Below are positions 7,293-15,544 of a stretch of 25,274 nt of DNA, piece by piece. Numbering within the stretch: position 1 is the stretch's first letter; the number at the start of each line of letters is the position of its first letter. This DNA is from JANMJD01 sp031371195 (lineage in GTDB: Bacteria > Actinomycetota > Acidimicrobiia > Acidimicrobiales > Ilumatobacteraceae). The position numbers and the translations under genes are program-made. Location: contig JANMJD010000514.1 of NCBI GenBank assembly GCA_031371195.1, positions 1-25,274 of the forward strand, given 5' to 3'. Under the pieces are notes generated by a model. The model ran no database searches, was not told the origin of the DNA, and saw only the letters and a list, made by a program, of their open reading frames with translations.

Positions 7293-9077
7293 TCACGGGT
7301 TGCCGCCGGGATCGGTCGTTTCGTCGTGCGGTTCGGCAGAAGTCGCCCCTGCGACCAGCGGACGCCAGCGGGGGTCGGTGTCGCGGCGATCGTGCCAGGC
7401 GCGGTGCATGGCGGGCGATGTGATGTCGGGATGCTCGATCCAACGCAGGTCGAACACCGGGCGCTCCGAGCGGATCGGCGGGAGCCAGCCGAAGTTGTGG
7501 TGAGGCGGTGGCGAGGAGGTGGCCCATTCGAGTGAATTCGCCTGCCATGGGTCTGCGGCGCCGGTCGGCGTTGATCGCAACGACCGCACGACCGCCACGG
7601 CGAATGGTACGAACGATGCGGTCAACACGATCATGCCGAGCGACGCCAGCATGTTCCAGCGTTCGAACCCTGGTGAGGGTCGATAGTCGGCGACGCGGCG
7701 GGGCATGCCCTCGCGCCCGAGGACGTGCATGAAGAAGAAGGTGAGGTTGAACCCGATGAACAGCAGCACGAACTGCAGCCGGGCGAGTCGCTCCGACAAC
7801 ATCCGTCCGGTGACCTTGGGCCACCAGAAGTAGATCGCCGCGAACATGGCGAAGATCACCGTGCCGCCCAACACGTAGTGGAGGTGGGCGACGATGAAGT
7901 ACGAATCGGAGAGCTGGAAGTCGAGGCTCGGCGAGGCGAGCATGACCCCGGTGAGGCCGCCGATCACGAACGTCACGAGGAATCCGATGGCGAACAGCAT
8001 CGGCGCCTCGAAACTCAGCGAACCGTTCCACAGGGTGCCGATCCAGTTGAACACCTTCACCCCGGTCGGCACGGCGATGAGCAGCGACGTGGCGGCGAAG
8101 AAGGGCAGCACGACCTTGCCGGTGACGAACATGTGGTGGGCCCACACCGACGTCGACAGGGCGGCGATCGACAACGTGGCAAGGATCAGTCCCTTGTAGC
8201 CGAAGATCGGACGTCGGGCGAAGACCGGGAAGATCTCGCTGACCACCCCGAAGAACGGCAGGGCGACGATGTACACCTCGGGATGGCCGAAGAACCAGAA
8301 GAGGTGCTGCCACAGGATCACCGAACCCCCGCCGGCGGGATCGAAGATGTGGGTGCCCACCACCCGGTCGGCCTCGAGCATGATCAGTGAGCCCGACAGC
8401 ACGGGGAATGCCAGCAGCACCATGAAGCTGCTGAGGAACAGATTCCAGGTGAGGATCGGCATCCGGAACATCGTCATTCCGGGTGCCCGCATCGTGGTCA
8501 CCGTGGTCACGACGTTGACGGCGGTGAGGGTGCCCGATGTGCCGGTGATGATGATGGAGATGATCCACAGGTCGGCACCGAGCCCGGGCGATCCGCCGGC
8601 GCTGCTCAACGGTACGTAGGCGAACCATCCGAACGCCGCGGCCCCGCCATCGGTCACGAACCCGAGCAGCATGGTCACGCCGCCGAACAGGTAGAGCCAG
8701 TACGACAGGGCGTTCAACCGCGGGAAGGCCATGTCGGGCGCGCCGATCTGCAGCGGCACGAGGTAGTTCGCCAGGGCGAACCCGAAGGGCACGGCGAACA
8801 GGTACACCATCACGCTGCCGTGGATCGTGAACAGGCTGTTGTACGTGGCGGCGTCGACCACCTGCAGGCCCGGCTTGGCCAGTTCGGCCCGCATGATCCC
8901 GGCCAGGAATCCACCCACGGCCAGGAATGCCAGGGCGGTCAGCGCATAGGCCACACCGATCGCCTTGTGGTCGGTGGTGGTCAGCCAGTCGCCGAGCGTC
9001 CGGGGGAGTCCCGTCGGTTCGGACCGGTCGAGGAAATCGTCGACCACCCATCGATCGGCCGAATCGGTCGTCGTCAT
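7293..9077 (-). CDS. ctaD: Cytochrome c oxidase subunit I (aa3 type)
   Basis: A 594-residue haem-copper oxidase catalytic subunit with about twelve membrane helices. The metal ligands are all present: H86 (haem a), H265 within WFFGHPEVYI (CuB, with Y269 for the His-Tyr cross-link), H314-H315 (CuB), H398 (haem a3) and H400 (haem a) in SDSYFIVAHLHYVL. NYLVPLQIGAPDMAFPRLN supplies the proton-channel Asn residues. It reduces O2 to water and pumps protons in the cell membrane. ATG 9077 overlaps the ctaC stop by four bases (ATGA). The frame continues upstream antisense-free over ctaC but without family homology. Its stop lies five bases from the 21-bp repeat array. Confidence 0.97.
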   Translation of the reverse strand: MTTTDSADRWVVDDFLDRSEPTGLPRTLGDWLTTTDHKAIGVAYALTALAFLAVGGFLAGIMRAELAKPGLQVVDAATYNSLFTIHGSVMVYLFAVPFGFALANYLVPLQIGAPDMAFPRLNALSYWLYLFGGVTMLLGFVTDGGAAAFGWFAYVPLSSAGGSPGLGADLWIISIIITGTSGTLTAVNVVTTVTTMRAPGMTMFRMPILTWNLFLSSFMVLLAFPVLSGSLIMLEADRVVGTHIFDPAGGGSVILWQHLFWFFGHPEVYIVALPFFGVVSEIFPVFARRPIFGYKGLILATLSIAALSTSVWAHHMFVTGKVVLPFFAATSLLIAVPTGVKVFNWIGTLWNGSLSFEAPMLFAIGFLVTFVIGGLTGVMLASPSLDFQLSDSYFIVAHLHYVLGGTVIFAMFAAIYFWWPKVTGRMLSERLARLQFVLLFIGFNLTFFFMHVLGREGMPRRVADYRPSPGFERWNMLASLGMIVLTASFVPFAVAVVRSLRSTPTGAADPWQANSLEWATSSPPPHHNFGWLPPIRSERPVFDLRWIEHPDITSPAMHRAWHDRRDTDPRWRPLVAGATSAEPHDETTDPGGNP

Positions 9078-9787
9078 GGCGATCCCCCCTGGTCGGTCGT
9101 CGAGGTGATCAGTTGATGCGCGGCAATCCAGCTCTCGAACTCCGCCCGACTGACCACCATGACGTCGAAACGCATCTTCAAATGATCCAGCCCGCAGAAC
9201 TCGGCGCACACTCCACTGTCGACGTACGAGCCGGTCGTCGCCCCGATGTCGACCTGGAACGAGGTGACCTCGCCGGGGAACACGTCGCGTTTGAACCGGA
9301 AGCCCGGGATCCAGAATGAGTGGATGACGTCGCGCGAAGTGAGATCGAAGCGGACCGTCGATGATGCCGGGAGCACGAGCACCGGGAACTTCTCGCCGAC
9401 CGAGCCCGATTGTGCGCCGCGTGCCGGATAGTCGAACTGCCATTGCCACTGGAAGGCGGTGACCTCGACCACAAGATCCGGTGGTCGTTTCGGCTCGTCG
9501 ACGGCGCGGATCAGCGACACGGTCACCGCGAACAGGCCGACGACCACGACCAGGGGGATGACCGTGTAGATGATCTCGAGGCGGATGTTGTAGTGGTTCT
9601 GCGGCGGTAGCTGTCGATGACGGCGTCGGGGGTTGCGCACGATGACCCAGGCGATCAGGCCGACGACGAGCGTCCCCACCGCCACGGCCAGCCAGAGGAA
9701 CACCGACCACGCCCGGTCGAGTTTCACCGCCTGGTCGGTCAGCGGCGTGGTGCCGGCCAGCACACGAACAGCGGGAGCCGCAGTCAC
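9074..9787 (-). CDS. ctaC: Cytochrome c oxidase subunit II
   Basis: A 237-residue protein with two membrane helices (about 28-50 and 72-94) and a periplasmic cupredoxin domain holding the dinuclear CuA centre: H156 in DVIHSFWIPGF, then C194, C198, H202 and M205 in CAEFCGLDHLKM. The electron-entry aromatic patch is FQWQWQFDY. It takes electrons from QcrC and passes them to CtaD. The start is GTG 9787, in a GTGA overlap with the qcrB stop. No lipoprotein signal or fused cytochrome c domain is present, and it is shorter than mycobacterial CtaC. Confidence 0.95.
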   Translation of the reverse strand: MTAAPAVRVLAGTTPLTDQAVKLDRAWSVFLWLAVAVGTLVVGLIAWVIVRNPRRRHRQLPPQNHYNIRLEIIYTVIPLVVVVGLFAVTVSLIRAVDEPKRPPDLVVEVTAFQWQWQFDYPARGAQSGSVGEKFPVLVLPASSTVRFDLTSRDVIHSFWIPGFRFKRDVFPGEVTSFQVDIGATTGSYVDSGVCAEFCGLDHLKMRFDVMVVSRAEFESWIAAHQLITSTTDQGGSP

Positions 9788-11247
9788 GCGTGGCCATCGT
9801 TTCCGGCGTCGGCGGGCGGGCCGTCGGCCGGGACGGTGCGTCGGGTTGCGACGTGGGCGACGTGGTAGCCGCCGCCGGCGTCGCGCGTGATTTCGGTATC
9901 CCGTTCCGTCCGCTCCGGTGATGCTCGGGCGCTGAGCCAGTGGCACAGCCGGCGGGTCACCGCGAACACCGCAGGTGGGACGATCAAGAAGCTCACCTGG
10001 AGGATCGAGGTGACCCGCCCGATCGACATGTCGAGTGTGTCGGCGATGATGTCCTGCGACCCGCCCAGGAAGAGCACGGCCACCGCGCTGATCGCCGCGG
10101 CCCCCACCGAGGTGCGCCCGCTCGCGTCCCGGGGCCGATCGAGCAGGTGATGCACCGCATGATCGTCCGTCAGCCGTCGCTCGATCCAGGGCACGGCGAA
10201 GAGCGCCGTGAAGATGACCCCGGGGATCACCAACCCGGAATAGATCACGTTGTTGATCATGAAACGCCCGATTCGCGTCTCCCACGGCGGAAGGAGCCGA
10301 AGGGATCCCTCGAGGAAGACGATGTACCAATCGGGCTGCGAGAATGAGGTCGCCGCTCCGGTGTTGTACGGGCCGTACAACCAGATGGAGTTGACGGTGA
10401 ACAGCGAACCCATCGCCGTGATCGCCGCGGCGACGCAGAACAGCAGACCGACGGACTTCATCGCGAACGCCGGCCAGACCCGTTCGCCGACGACGTTGTG
10501 CTCCGTGCGGCCCGGCCCGCGGAACTGGGTGTGCTTCTGTCGCCAGACCAGCGCGAGATGCGCCCCGAGCAGCCCCAGGATCAGTGCCGGGATGAGCAGG
10601 ATATGGACCGGATACAACCGTCCGATGATGTCGGTTCCCGGCCACTCGCCACCGAACAGGAGGTAGGTCAGGCGTTCCCCTACGAACGGCATGGCCAGGA
10701 TGATCGCGTGGGTGATCCGCAGCCCGCTGCCCGACAGCAGATCGTCGGGAAGTGAGTAGCCCGTGAAGCCGGCGGCCAGGGCGAGGAGCAGCAGGGTCAT
10801 TCCGATCACCCAGTTGAGTTCGCGCGGGTTGCGGAACGCTCCGGTGAAGTAGACGCGCGCCATGTGGAGTGCGATCGCCCCGACGAACACGAGCGCAGCC
10901 CAGTGATGCATCTGGCGGATCAGTAGGCCCGCCTTGACGTCGAACGACAATCGGAGCACCGAGTCGTAGGCGGCCGAGACCTGTTGACCGCGCAGGGGAC
11001 CGTACGAGCCCGTGTAGGTCACGACTTCCTGTGAACCGCGGAAGAACAGCGTGAGGTACACGCCCGAGGCGATGAGCACGACCAGGCTGTACAGGGCGAT
11101 CTCACCCCACAGGAACGAGAAATGGGTGGGAAAGACCTTGCGGAGGGACTTGTTGAGGCCCGAGGCCGTCCCGGTGCGATCGAGGACCGCATCGACCGAC
11201 CTGCGGGCGGGGCCCCGACGCGACCCGGTGCGCGCCCGGCGCGACAC
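9784..11247 (-). CDS. qcrB: Cytochrome bc1 complex, cytochrome b subunit
   Basis: A 487-residue membrane protein that binds two b haems and the quinol sites. Candidate haem ligands are H114/H115 and H128 (RQMHHWAALVFVGAIALHMARV) and H215 and H230 (YPVHILLIPALILGLLGAHLALV). The Qo-site motif is PDWY (305-308), the actinobacterial form of PEWY. The C-terminal part has the extra helices typical of actinobacterial QcrB. The start is taken as GTG 11247, five bases after the qcrA stop; the longer open frame runs antisense-like over qcrA and has no homology. Ends in a four-base overlap with ctaC. Confidence 0.93.
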   Translation of the reverse strand: MSRRARTGSRRGPARRSVDAVLDRTGTASGLNKSLRKVFPTHFSFLWGEIALYSLVVLIASGVYLTLFFRGSQEVVTYTGSYGPLRGQQVSAAYDSVLRLSFDVKAGLLIRQMHHWAALVFVGAIALHMARVYFTGAFRNPRELNWVIGMTLLLLALAAGFTGYSLPDDLLSGSGLRITHAIILAMPFVGERLTYLLFGGEWPGTDIIGRLYPVHILLIPALILGLLGAHLALVWRQKHTQFRGPGRTEHNVVGERVWPAFAMKSVGLLFCVAAAITAMGSLFTVNSIWLYGPYNTGAATSFSQPDWYIVFLEGSLRLLPPWETRIGRFMINNVIYSGLVIPGVIFTALFAVPWIERRLTDDHAVHHLLDRPRDASGRTSVGAAAISAVAVLFLGGSQDIIADTLDMSIGRVTSILQVSFLIVPPAVFAVTRRLCHWLSARASPERTERDTEITRDAGGGYHVAHVATRRTVPADGPPADAGNDGHA

Positions 11248-11252
11248 GGCTG

Positions 11253-12143
11253 TCAGCCCTCGTCCCAGGCGATCGGCCCGACCGGGTGGGCAAAGTCGCC
11301 GCGGGCGATCAGATGGCCTGCCGCATCGACGCCAAGGGCCAACTGCGGCAACGGGCGGGGAGCCGGCCCGCCGACGGGTCGCGCCGCGTCCAGTGGATCG
11401 AACACCGACTGGTGGCATGGACAGACGAGCTGGCGGAGTTCCTTGGGGGGCCGGGTGTCGATCCCGAACAGGCCGACCGAACAACCGGCATGGGTACAGA
11501 TCTTCGAATAGGCGACCCAGCCGTCGATCGCGCCCGCAGCCAAGGTGGCCGGGGTCAGCAATTCCGGCCGAACCCGCATCAGCACCACCTGCGAGTCATC
11601 CCGCCCGATGGCACCTTCGGGGAAGACGGTGACGAGTTGGTCGAAGCGGGTCCCACCGGCGGCGATCGGCTCGCCCTGCGACGTGACGAGCCGACTCCCG
11701 GTCTTCCACGCGGTGTGATTTCGCTCGCCGCGAGGCCGCGGGCCGAGTGAACCGAGCGGGCCGATCAGCCCGATCAACAGAGCGCCCAGCGACCCGCCGA
11801 ACAGCACGCTGATCAACGGGCGCCGACCCACGGTGGCACCGGTCAGCTGCCCTTGGCGAACGAGATCGGCCCGCTCGGTGGTCGATACGCATAACGGCTC
11901 ACGCTCCTGGACCGCCCGTTCCTCGACGCTCATCGACTTCGCCCAGGCGATCAAGCCGATCCCGATACCACCCAAGGCCACCGTGAGGCTCAGGCCGAGC
12001 GGGAGTGCCGTCTCGTTGGTGGCGTAGGCGATGGCCGCGGCAATCCCGCCTGCCGCTGCGGCGCCGAAGGCGACCGTGGCGATTCGAGCCTCCCGTTGGT
12101 GGTCGAGCGCTTTGCTCTCGGCGACGGGGGTTCCGGGCGTCAT
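11253..12143 (-). CDS. qcrA: Rieske iron-sulfur subunit of cytochrome bc1 complex
   Basis: A 296-residue protein. The N-terminal half has three hydrophobic helices (about 22-42, 48-68 and 110-132), the actinobacterial arrangement. The C-terminal Rieske domain carries both cluster boxes: C216-T-H218-A-G-C221 and C241-P-C243-H244, binding a 2Fe-2S cluster that accepts electrons from quinol at QcrB and passes them to QcrC. ATG 12143 overlaps the qcrC stop by four bases; five bases separate its stop from the qcrB start. Confidence 0.95.
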   Translation of the reverse strand: MTPGTPVAESKALDHQREARIATVAFGAAAAGGIAAAIAYATNETALPLGLSLTVALGGIGIGLIAWAKSMSVEERAVQEREPLCVSTTERADLVRQGQLTGATVGRRPLISVLFGGSLGALLIGLIGPLGSLGPRPRGERNHTAWKTGSRLVTSQGEPIAAGGTRFDQLVTVFPEGAIGRDDSQVVLMRVRPELLTPATLAAGAIDGWVAYSKICTHAGCSVGLFGIDTRPPKELRQLVCPCHQSVFDPLDAARPVGGPAPRPLPQLALGVDAAGHLIARGDFAHPVGPIAWDEG

Positions 12144-12943
12144 GAGGCTTCCACAGCATCATCTGTGGCGCCCGGGTCGGGGTCGCCGGAGTCGGGGTCG
12201 CCGGATTCGGGGTCCCGACCCTCGTGAGACGTGCCGATCCAGCGAGTCACGGCGACGATCGGAAGCAGGGCGAGCAGCCACGCGGCGAGACCCTCGGCCA
12301 CCGGTCCGGTGCCGCCGAACGAGCTCACACCGGTGGCGTCGCTGCGTTGAAGATCGGTGACGTAGGCGACGAGGTCGTCGATGTCCGTCGGACGCAAGGA
12401 TGCGAACGCGGGCATCGCTCCCGGGCCGATCGTGATCGCCTCTGCGATCTGCGTCGGGGTTGCCTGCATCAGCGACGGGGCGTTCCGCCCGCCGCCGATG
12501 GCTGCGCCGGCGCCGGAGGCGACGTGGCACGCCGCGCAGTTGAGTCGGTAGATCGCCCCACCGGCGGCGATATCGCCGGCGTCGGGATTGACGACCGGGA
12601 TGTCGGGTCCTGCGCCCAGTGAGCCGACGAAGTCGACGAGCGCCACGATCTGCGACTCGGTATAGCGGGCCGGGCCGCGGCGGGTGTGCATCGCCGGGTC
12701 GGCCATCGGCATCCGCCCGGTGCGCAACACGAAGTCGGCCGCGGCGCGGCCCTCTGTCTGCACCGACGGGCCCCGCCCCGCCACACCGGCCCCGTCTGCG
12801 GCGTGGCAACTCGCACATTGCGTGGCGAACAACTCGGCACCGGTCAATGGCGGTGGAGAAGCTGCCGCAACGGCATGATCGGCGACCGACCAGGCGGTTC
12901 CCGCGGCGGCGAGCGCGCCCAGGAACCATCCGAGCGACTTCAT
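12140..12943 (-). CDS. qcrC: Diheme cytochrome c subunit of bc1 complex
   Basis: A 267-residue protein with an N-terminal hydrophobic signal/anchor (about 5-28), two cytochrome c domains with CASCH (C43, C46, H47) and CAACH (C136, C139, H140), and a C-terminal membrane helix. RTGRMPMADP and GAMPAF supply likely axial Met residues. In actinobacteria this tethered diheme protein replaces soluble cytochrome c and links bc1 directly to the aa3 oxidase. The cytosolic tail is an acidic repeat (DPESGDPDSGDPDPG). ATG 12943 overlaps the ctaE stop. Confidence 0.95.
   Translation of the reverse strand: MKSLGWFLGALAAAGTAWSVADHAVAAASPPPLTGAELFATQCASCHAADGAGVAGRGPSVQTEGRAAADFVLRTGRMPMADPAMHTRRGPARYTESQIVALVDFVGSLGAGPDIPVVNPDAGDIAAGGAIYRLNCAACHVASGAGAAIGGGRNAPSLMQATPTQIAEAITIGPGAMPAFASLRPTDIDDLVAYVTDLQRSDATGVSSFGGTGPVAEGLAAWLLALLPIVAVTRWIGTSHEGRDPESGDPDSGDPDPGATDDAVEAS
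12180..12224 (-). repeat. 15-bp tandem repeat in qcrC tail
   Basis: Three adjoining 15-base units (12180-12194, 12195-12209, 12210-12224), the first two differing by one base and the third diverged. They encode the acidic SGDPD repeats at the QcrC C-terminus. Phase-neutral; probably replication slippage. Confidence 0.75.
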
Positions 12944-13590
12944 CGGATCAGCCAGATCGTCGTGAAGACGCCGATCCACACGATGTCGATCAAGTGCCAG
13001 AATGCCGAGACGCCGGCGGTCCACGTCGCCATTGCCGCCGCGTCGGTCGCCCTGAATGTGCGGGCCACCACCGCCAGGAGGGCGACCAGGCCGATCGTGA
13101 CGTGGGCGCTGTGCAGCCCGGTGAGGAGCCAGTAGATCGAGCCGTACGGGTGGTCGGATGCGGAGAACGACAGCCCGGCGTATTCGGCAAACTGGTTGGC
13201 GAGGAAGATGGCCCCCAATGCGAAGGTGGCAAATATCCACCGACGAGCCCGGGCCAGATCGCCGCGCTCGGCCGCCCGATCACCGGCGATCAGGGTGAAC
13301 GACGAGCTGACCAGCACTCCGGTGGCCACTGCCGCCCGGGGAACGTTCACATCGACACCGGCCGGAGGCCATACCGAAGCGTTCGTCTTCAGAAGGTAGT
13401 ACGCGGCGAAGAACGGTGCGAACAGCATCAGGTCCGAGGCGAGGAATACGTACATTCCCAGCTGCGTGCGCTCGAGGGTAGCCGGCACGGCCCGAGGCGC
13501 CCCAGCCATGTCGGCGGCTGGCATGTCGGCGGCTGGCATGTCGACACCGGCGGGACGTGACACGCGGGTCAAACTACTCGACTTCGACAC
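12940..13590 (-). CDS. ctaE: Cytochrome c oxidase subunit III
   Basis: A 216-residue (maximum) membrane protein with five predicted helices, matching actinobacterial CtaE: LGMYVFLASDLMLFAPFFAAYYLL, SSSFTLIAG, HPYGSIYWLLTGLHSAHVTIGL and FWHLIDIVWIGVFTTIWL. It is the structural subunit III of the aa3 oxidase and the first gene of the operon. The N-terminus is uncertain: GTG at 13590 or 13563, or an ATG in the duplicated MPAAD units (13539, 13524), are all possible and none has a clear ribosome site. The stop overlaps the qcrC start (ATGA). Confidence 0.92.
   Translation of the reverse strand: MSKSSSLTRVSRPAGVDMPAADMPAADMAGAPRAVPATLERTQLGMYVFLASDLMLFAPFFAAYYLLKTNASVWPPAGVDVNVPRAAVATGVLVSSSFTLIAGDRAAERGDLARARRWIFATFALGAIFLANQFAEYAGLSFSASDHPYGSIYWLLTGLHSAHVTIGLVALLAVVARTFRATDAAAMATWTAGVSAFWHLIDIVWIGVFTTIWLIR
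13507..13543 (-). repeat. 15-bp duplication in ctaE N-terminus
   Basis: Two exact 15-base copies (13507-13521 and 13522-13536) and a partial third (13537-13543) encode MPAADMPAADM in CtaE. As in the ctaF array, each unit carries an in-frame ATG, but no GGAG precedes it. Confidence 0.75.
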
Positions 13591-13942
13591 AGGTCGACGC
13601 GGGCGCGAAGGCGTCAGCGATCAGGTGTGTCGGCTGATCTTCCCGCTCGTCACCCGCCTCGCCCCTGAGGTGGGTGATGACGTCAATCACGTATCCTTTG
13701 CAACACGAGAGCACGCCGCCCGCCTGCTGAGCCGTCTCGACCGCTTGGATGTCGACAGCCCGATGGCGGTGCAGTTCATCGACGAGATCTGCGAGGACGT
13801 CCACCTCACCATCGTCGAGATCGAACGTGGTGCCCTGCCCCTGCTCCACCAGGCACTCGCCGACGAGTACCTCGTCGTCGCAGAAGTGTCCGAGCTGGTG
13901 GGAGCACCTACCCATCGCCAGGTTTATTTGGGTCGTCGGTGA
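13538..13942 (+). CDS. Hemerythrin-like protein, truncated or degenerate
   Basis: From about residue 27 the translation follows the pattern of hemerythrin HHE four-helix proteins: RLIFPLVTRLAPEVGDDVNHVSFATREHAARLLSRLDRLD, then FIDEICEDVHLTIVEIERGALPLLHQAL. The first helix with its iron-binding His/Glu is missing, and the HxxHE/HE pairs expected in the later helices are reduced to isolated H51, H59 and H89. Residues 1-25 are antisense to the start of ctaE and unlikely to be real; GTG 13625 is another possible start. Codon use from 13625 on is strongly coding-like. The 3' end overlaps the mgtC-family gene by 35 bases, tail to tail. Probably an O2/NO-sensing relic; function uncertain. Confidence 0.45.
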   Translation: MSTPAGRDTRVKLLDFDTGRRGREGVSDQVCRLIFPLVTRLAPEVGDDVNHVSFATREHAARLLSRLDRLDVDSPMAVQFIDEICEDVHLTIVEIERGALPLLHQALADEYLVVAEVSELVGAPTHRQVYLGRR

Positions 13943-14369
13943 AGCGATCGCTCCAGTGTCGGGCGTCGAGGCGTCCGATCAGCGGAATCGATCTGAACTC
14001 GAGGATGGCCAGGTACAGCAACGCCGTCAGGCCGCCGAGGACGAATCGGCCGGTGCCGACGATCACCCCGACGGCGGTCACGGCCCAGATCGCGGCCGCG
14101 GTGGTCAGACCCTGCACGTGGCCACGGGGGTCGCGTAGGACGATTCCGGCGCCGAGGAATCCGATGCCGGTCACGACGCCGCCGATCAGCCGGTCGGGGT
14201 TTGCAACGAAGACCCGGATCGAGATGGTGGCCAGTGCCGTGGTTCCGGCGCACACCAGGGCGAACGTGCGCGATCCGGCCGGATGTCCACGAACTTCGCG
14301 CTCCCATCCGATGGCGAACCCGAGCCCGGCAGCCATGGCGATACGTCCGAACATCACGAGGTCATCCAC
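13908..14369 (-). CDS. MgtC/SapB-family membrane protein
   Basis: A 153-residue membrane protein with four predicted helices. Family hallmarks are GLGFAIGWEREVRGHPAGSRTFALVCAGTTAL and VVTGIGFLGAGIVLRD...VQGLTTAAAIWAVTAVGVIVG. MgtC-like proteins modulate magnesium homeostasis or the F-ATPase in some bacteria; here the role is unknown. It lacks the C-terminal ACT-like domain of longer MgtC proteins. The start is GTG 14369 or ATG 14354; the former gives the full first helix. The stop lies inside the convergent hemerythrin-like gene. Confidence 0.85.
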   Translation of the reverse strand: MDDLVMFGRIAMAAGLGFAIGWEREVRGHPAGSRTFALVCAGTTALATISIRVFVANPDRLIGGVVTGIGFLGAGIVLRDPRGHVQGLTTAAAIWAVTAVGVIVGTGRFVLGGLTALLYLAILEFRSIPLIGRLDARHWSDRFTDDPNKPGDG

Positions 14370-14426
14370 GGCCGGGACCCTATTCGGTTTCGGCGAACCG
14401 CATCGGGCGACGAGTCCGTCGAGCGC

Positions 14427-14606
14427 TCACCGCATTCTGATGTCGGCCGGGAGCGCGTTGAGGACCGTGAGAATCGTCGGCGAGATGGCATGTACCCGTT
14501 CGACGTCACGCGCTCCGGCGATCGAGCGCGCCCGGGCGATGAGTTCCGCGTTGGCGGCGTCATCGTGGGTGAGTCCGCGTGAAATAGTCTCAGTCGTCCG
14601 TGCCAC
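14427..14606 (-). CDS. Small hypothetical protein, 59 residues
   Basis: I do not recognise it. It reads RGLTHDDAANAELIARARSIAGARDVERVHAISPTILTVLNALPADIRMR, with strongly GC-rich third positions after the first ten codons, unlike a shadow frame. Two helices are likely and there is no membrane segment. The start is taken as GTG 14606, without a clear ribosome site. It is divergent from the alpha/beta hydrolase (30-base gap) and ends 57 bases upstream of the MgtC-family start. Confidence 0.45.
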   Translation of the reverse strand: MARTTETISRGLTHDDAANAELIARARSIAGARDVERVHAISPTILTVLNALPADIRMR

Positions 14607-14636
14607 GACGCACGAACACTCTTGCGAGGAACGGCC

Positions 14637-15476
14637 TTGGAAATCACGCTTCCGACGGGAATCAACTGTGTGTACGACCGGATCGGTAACGATTCGCAGC
14701 GACCGGCGGTGGTGTTGCTCCACGGGCTCTCGGGCAGCCGGGAGACGTACGTCGACGTGATCGCCCACATGATCGACATGCACGGCGACGGCGTGCAGAT
14801 CGTCAACGTCGATCTGCGGGGGCATGGGGACTCCTCGCCGACGTCATCGATCGACGGCTACCGGGCCGGCGAGTATGCCGCCGATGTCGCGGCGTTGATC
14901 GAAGTTCTCGGTGTCGCTCCAGCCCTCATCGTCGGGCACTCACTCGGCGGCGTGGTCGCCGCAGCCGTCGCCGTTCTGTACCCGGCCGCAGTGCATTCGC
15001 TGCTGCTCGAGGACCCGCCGTTCTTCGAGGGTGACGACGTTCGACGAGCCGCCAGTCCGGTTGCCTCGTTCTTCCCCGCGCTGATCGCCGCCGTCCGCGC
15101 CCTGCAGGCGATCGACGCACCCCTTGCCGAGTACGAAGGGCTCGCCGCCACGCACGCCTCGCCCGAGGAGGTTCCCGAACGCGCTCGATCGTTGCGGCGT
15201 TGGGATCCGGCCACGATGCAGGCCGCCGTCGACGGAATGGTCTGGCAGGGATTCGATCCCCTTGCCGCGATCGGATGCCCGGTCATGGTGCTGCGTGCCG
15301 ATCCGGCGTTTGGTGCGGTGTTCGAACCGGGCGACGTTGCGCCGCTACTGGCGGCCAACCCCCACGCCCGAATCCATCTCGTCCCCGGAGCCGCGCACGG
15401 CATCCATGCGGCCGCCACGATCGATGCCTACCTCGCCCATCTCGACGAGGCGATTGCGACCTTGCTGCGGACATGA
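14637..15476 (+). CDS. Alpha/beta hydrolase
   Basis: A 279-residue cytosolic hydrolase. The motifs are in order: oxyanion strand VVLLHGLSGS, DLRGHGDS, nucleophile elbow GHSLGG (Ser nucleophile), and the C-terminal catalytic His in VPGAAHGIH. The acid is probably the Asp in LRADPAF. The start is TTG 14637, with GAGGA at 14626-14630 six bases before it; an in-frame TTG at 14622 overlaps that ribosome site. The substrate is unknown; esterases, lipases and haloperoxidase-like enzymes share this pattern. The stop codon lies within the first copy of a 17-bp repeat. Confidence 0.88.
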   Translation: MEITLPTGINCVYDRIGNDSQRPAVVLLHGLSGSRETYVDVIAHMIDMHGDGVQIVNVDLRGHGDSSPTSSIDGYRAGEYAADVAALIEVLGVAPALIVGHSLGGVVAAAVAVLYPAAVHSLLLEDPPFFEGDDVRRAASPVASFFPALIAAVRALQAIDAPLAEYEGLAATHASPEEVPERARSLRRWDPATMQAAVDGMVWQGFDPLAAIGCPVMVLRADPAFGAVFEPGDVAPLLAANPHARIHLVPGAAHGIHAAATIDAYLAHLDEAIATLLRT

Positions 15477-15514
15477 ATGGGCTGCGGACATGAATGGGCT
15501 GAGGACGTGATGAA
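15464..15514 (+). repeat. 17-bp direct repeats at end of hydrolase gene
   Basis: GCTGCGGACATGAATGG occurs exactly at 15464-15480 and 15481-15497, followed by a diverged third copy at 15498-15514. The first copy contains the hydrolase TGA. I see no terminator hairpin in this 68-base convergent gap. Confidence 0.8.
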
Positions 15515-15544
15515 CGTCTCACCGCGTGCACGGCTCGCTCACCG

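Noticed and set aside
6646..7423. Plus-strand frames through the repeat array (HPASSNR repeats)
   Set aside because: They are antisense to ctaG, ctaF and ctaD; the repeated peptide only reflects the DNA repeat.
11051..11750. Plus-strand frames of about 150-190 codons
   Set aside because: They lie opposite qcrA and qcrB, whose cofactor motifs are unambiguous.
13574..13915. Minus-strand 113-residue open frame
   Set aside because: Its codon use is poor, and the opposite strand carries the hemerythrin-like coding pattern.
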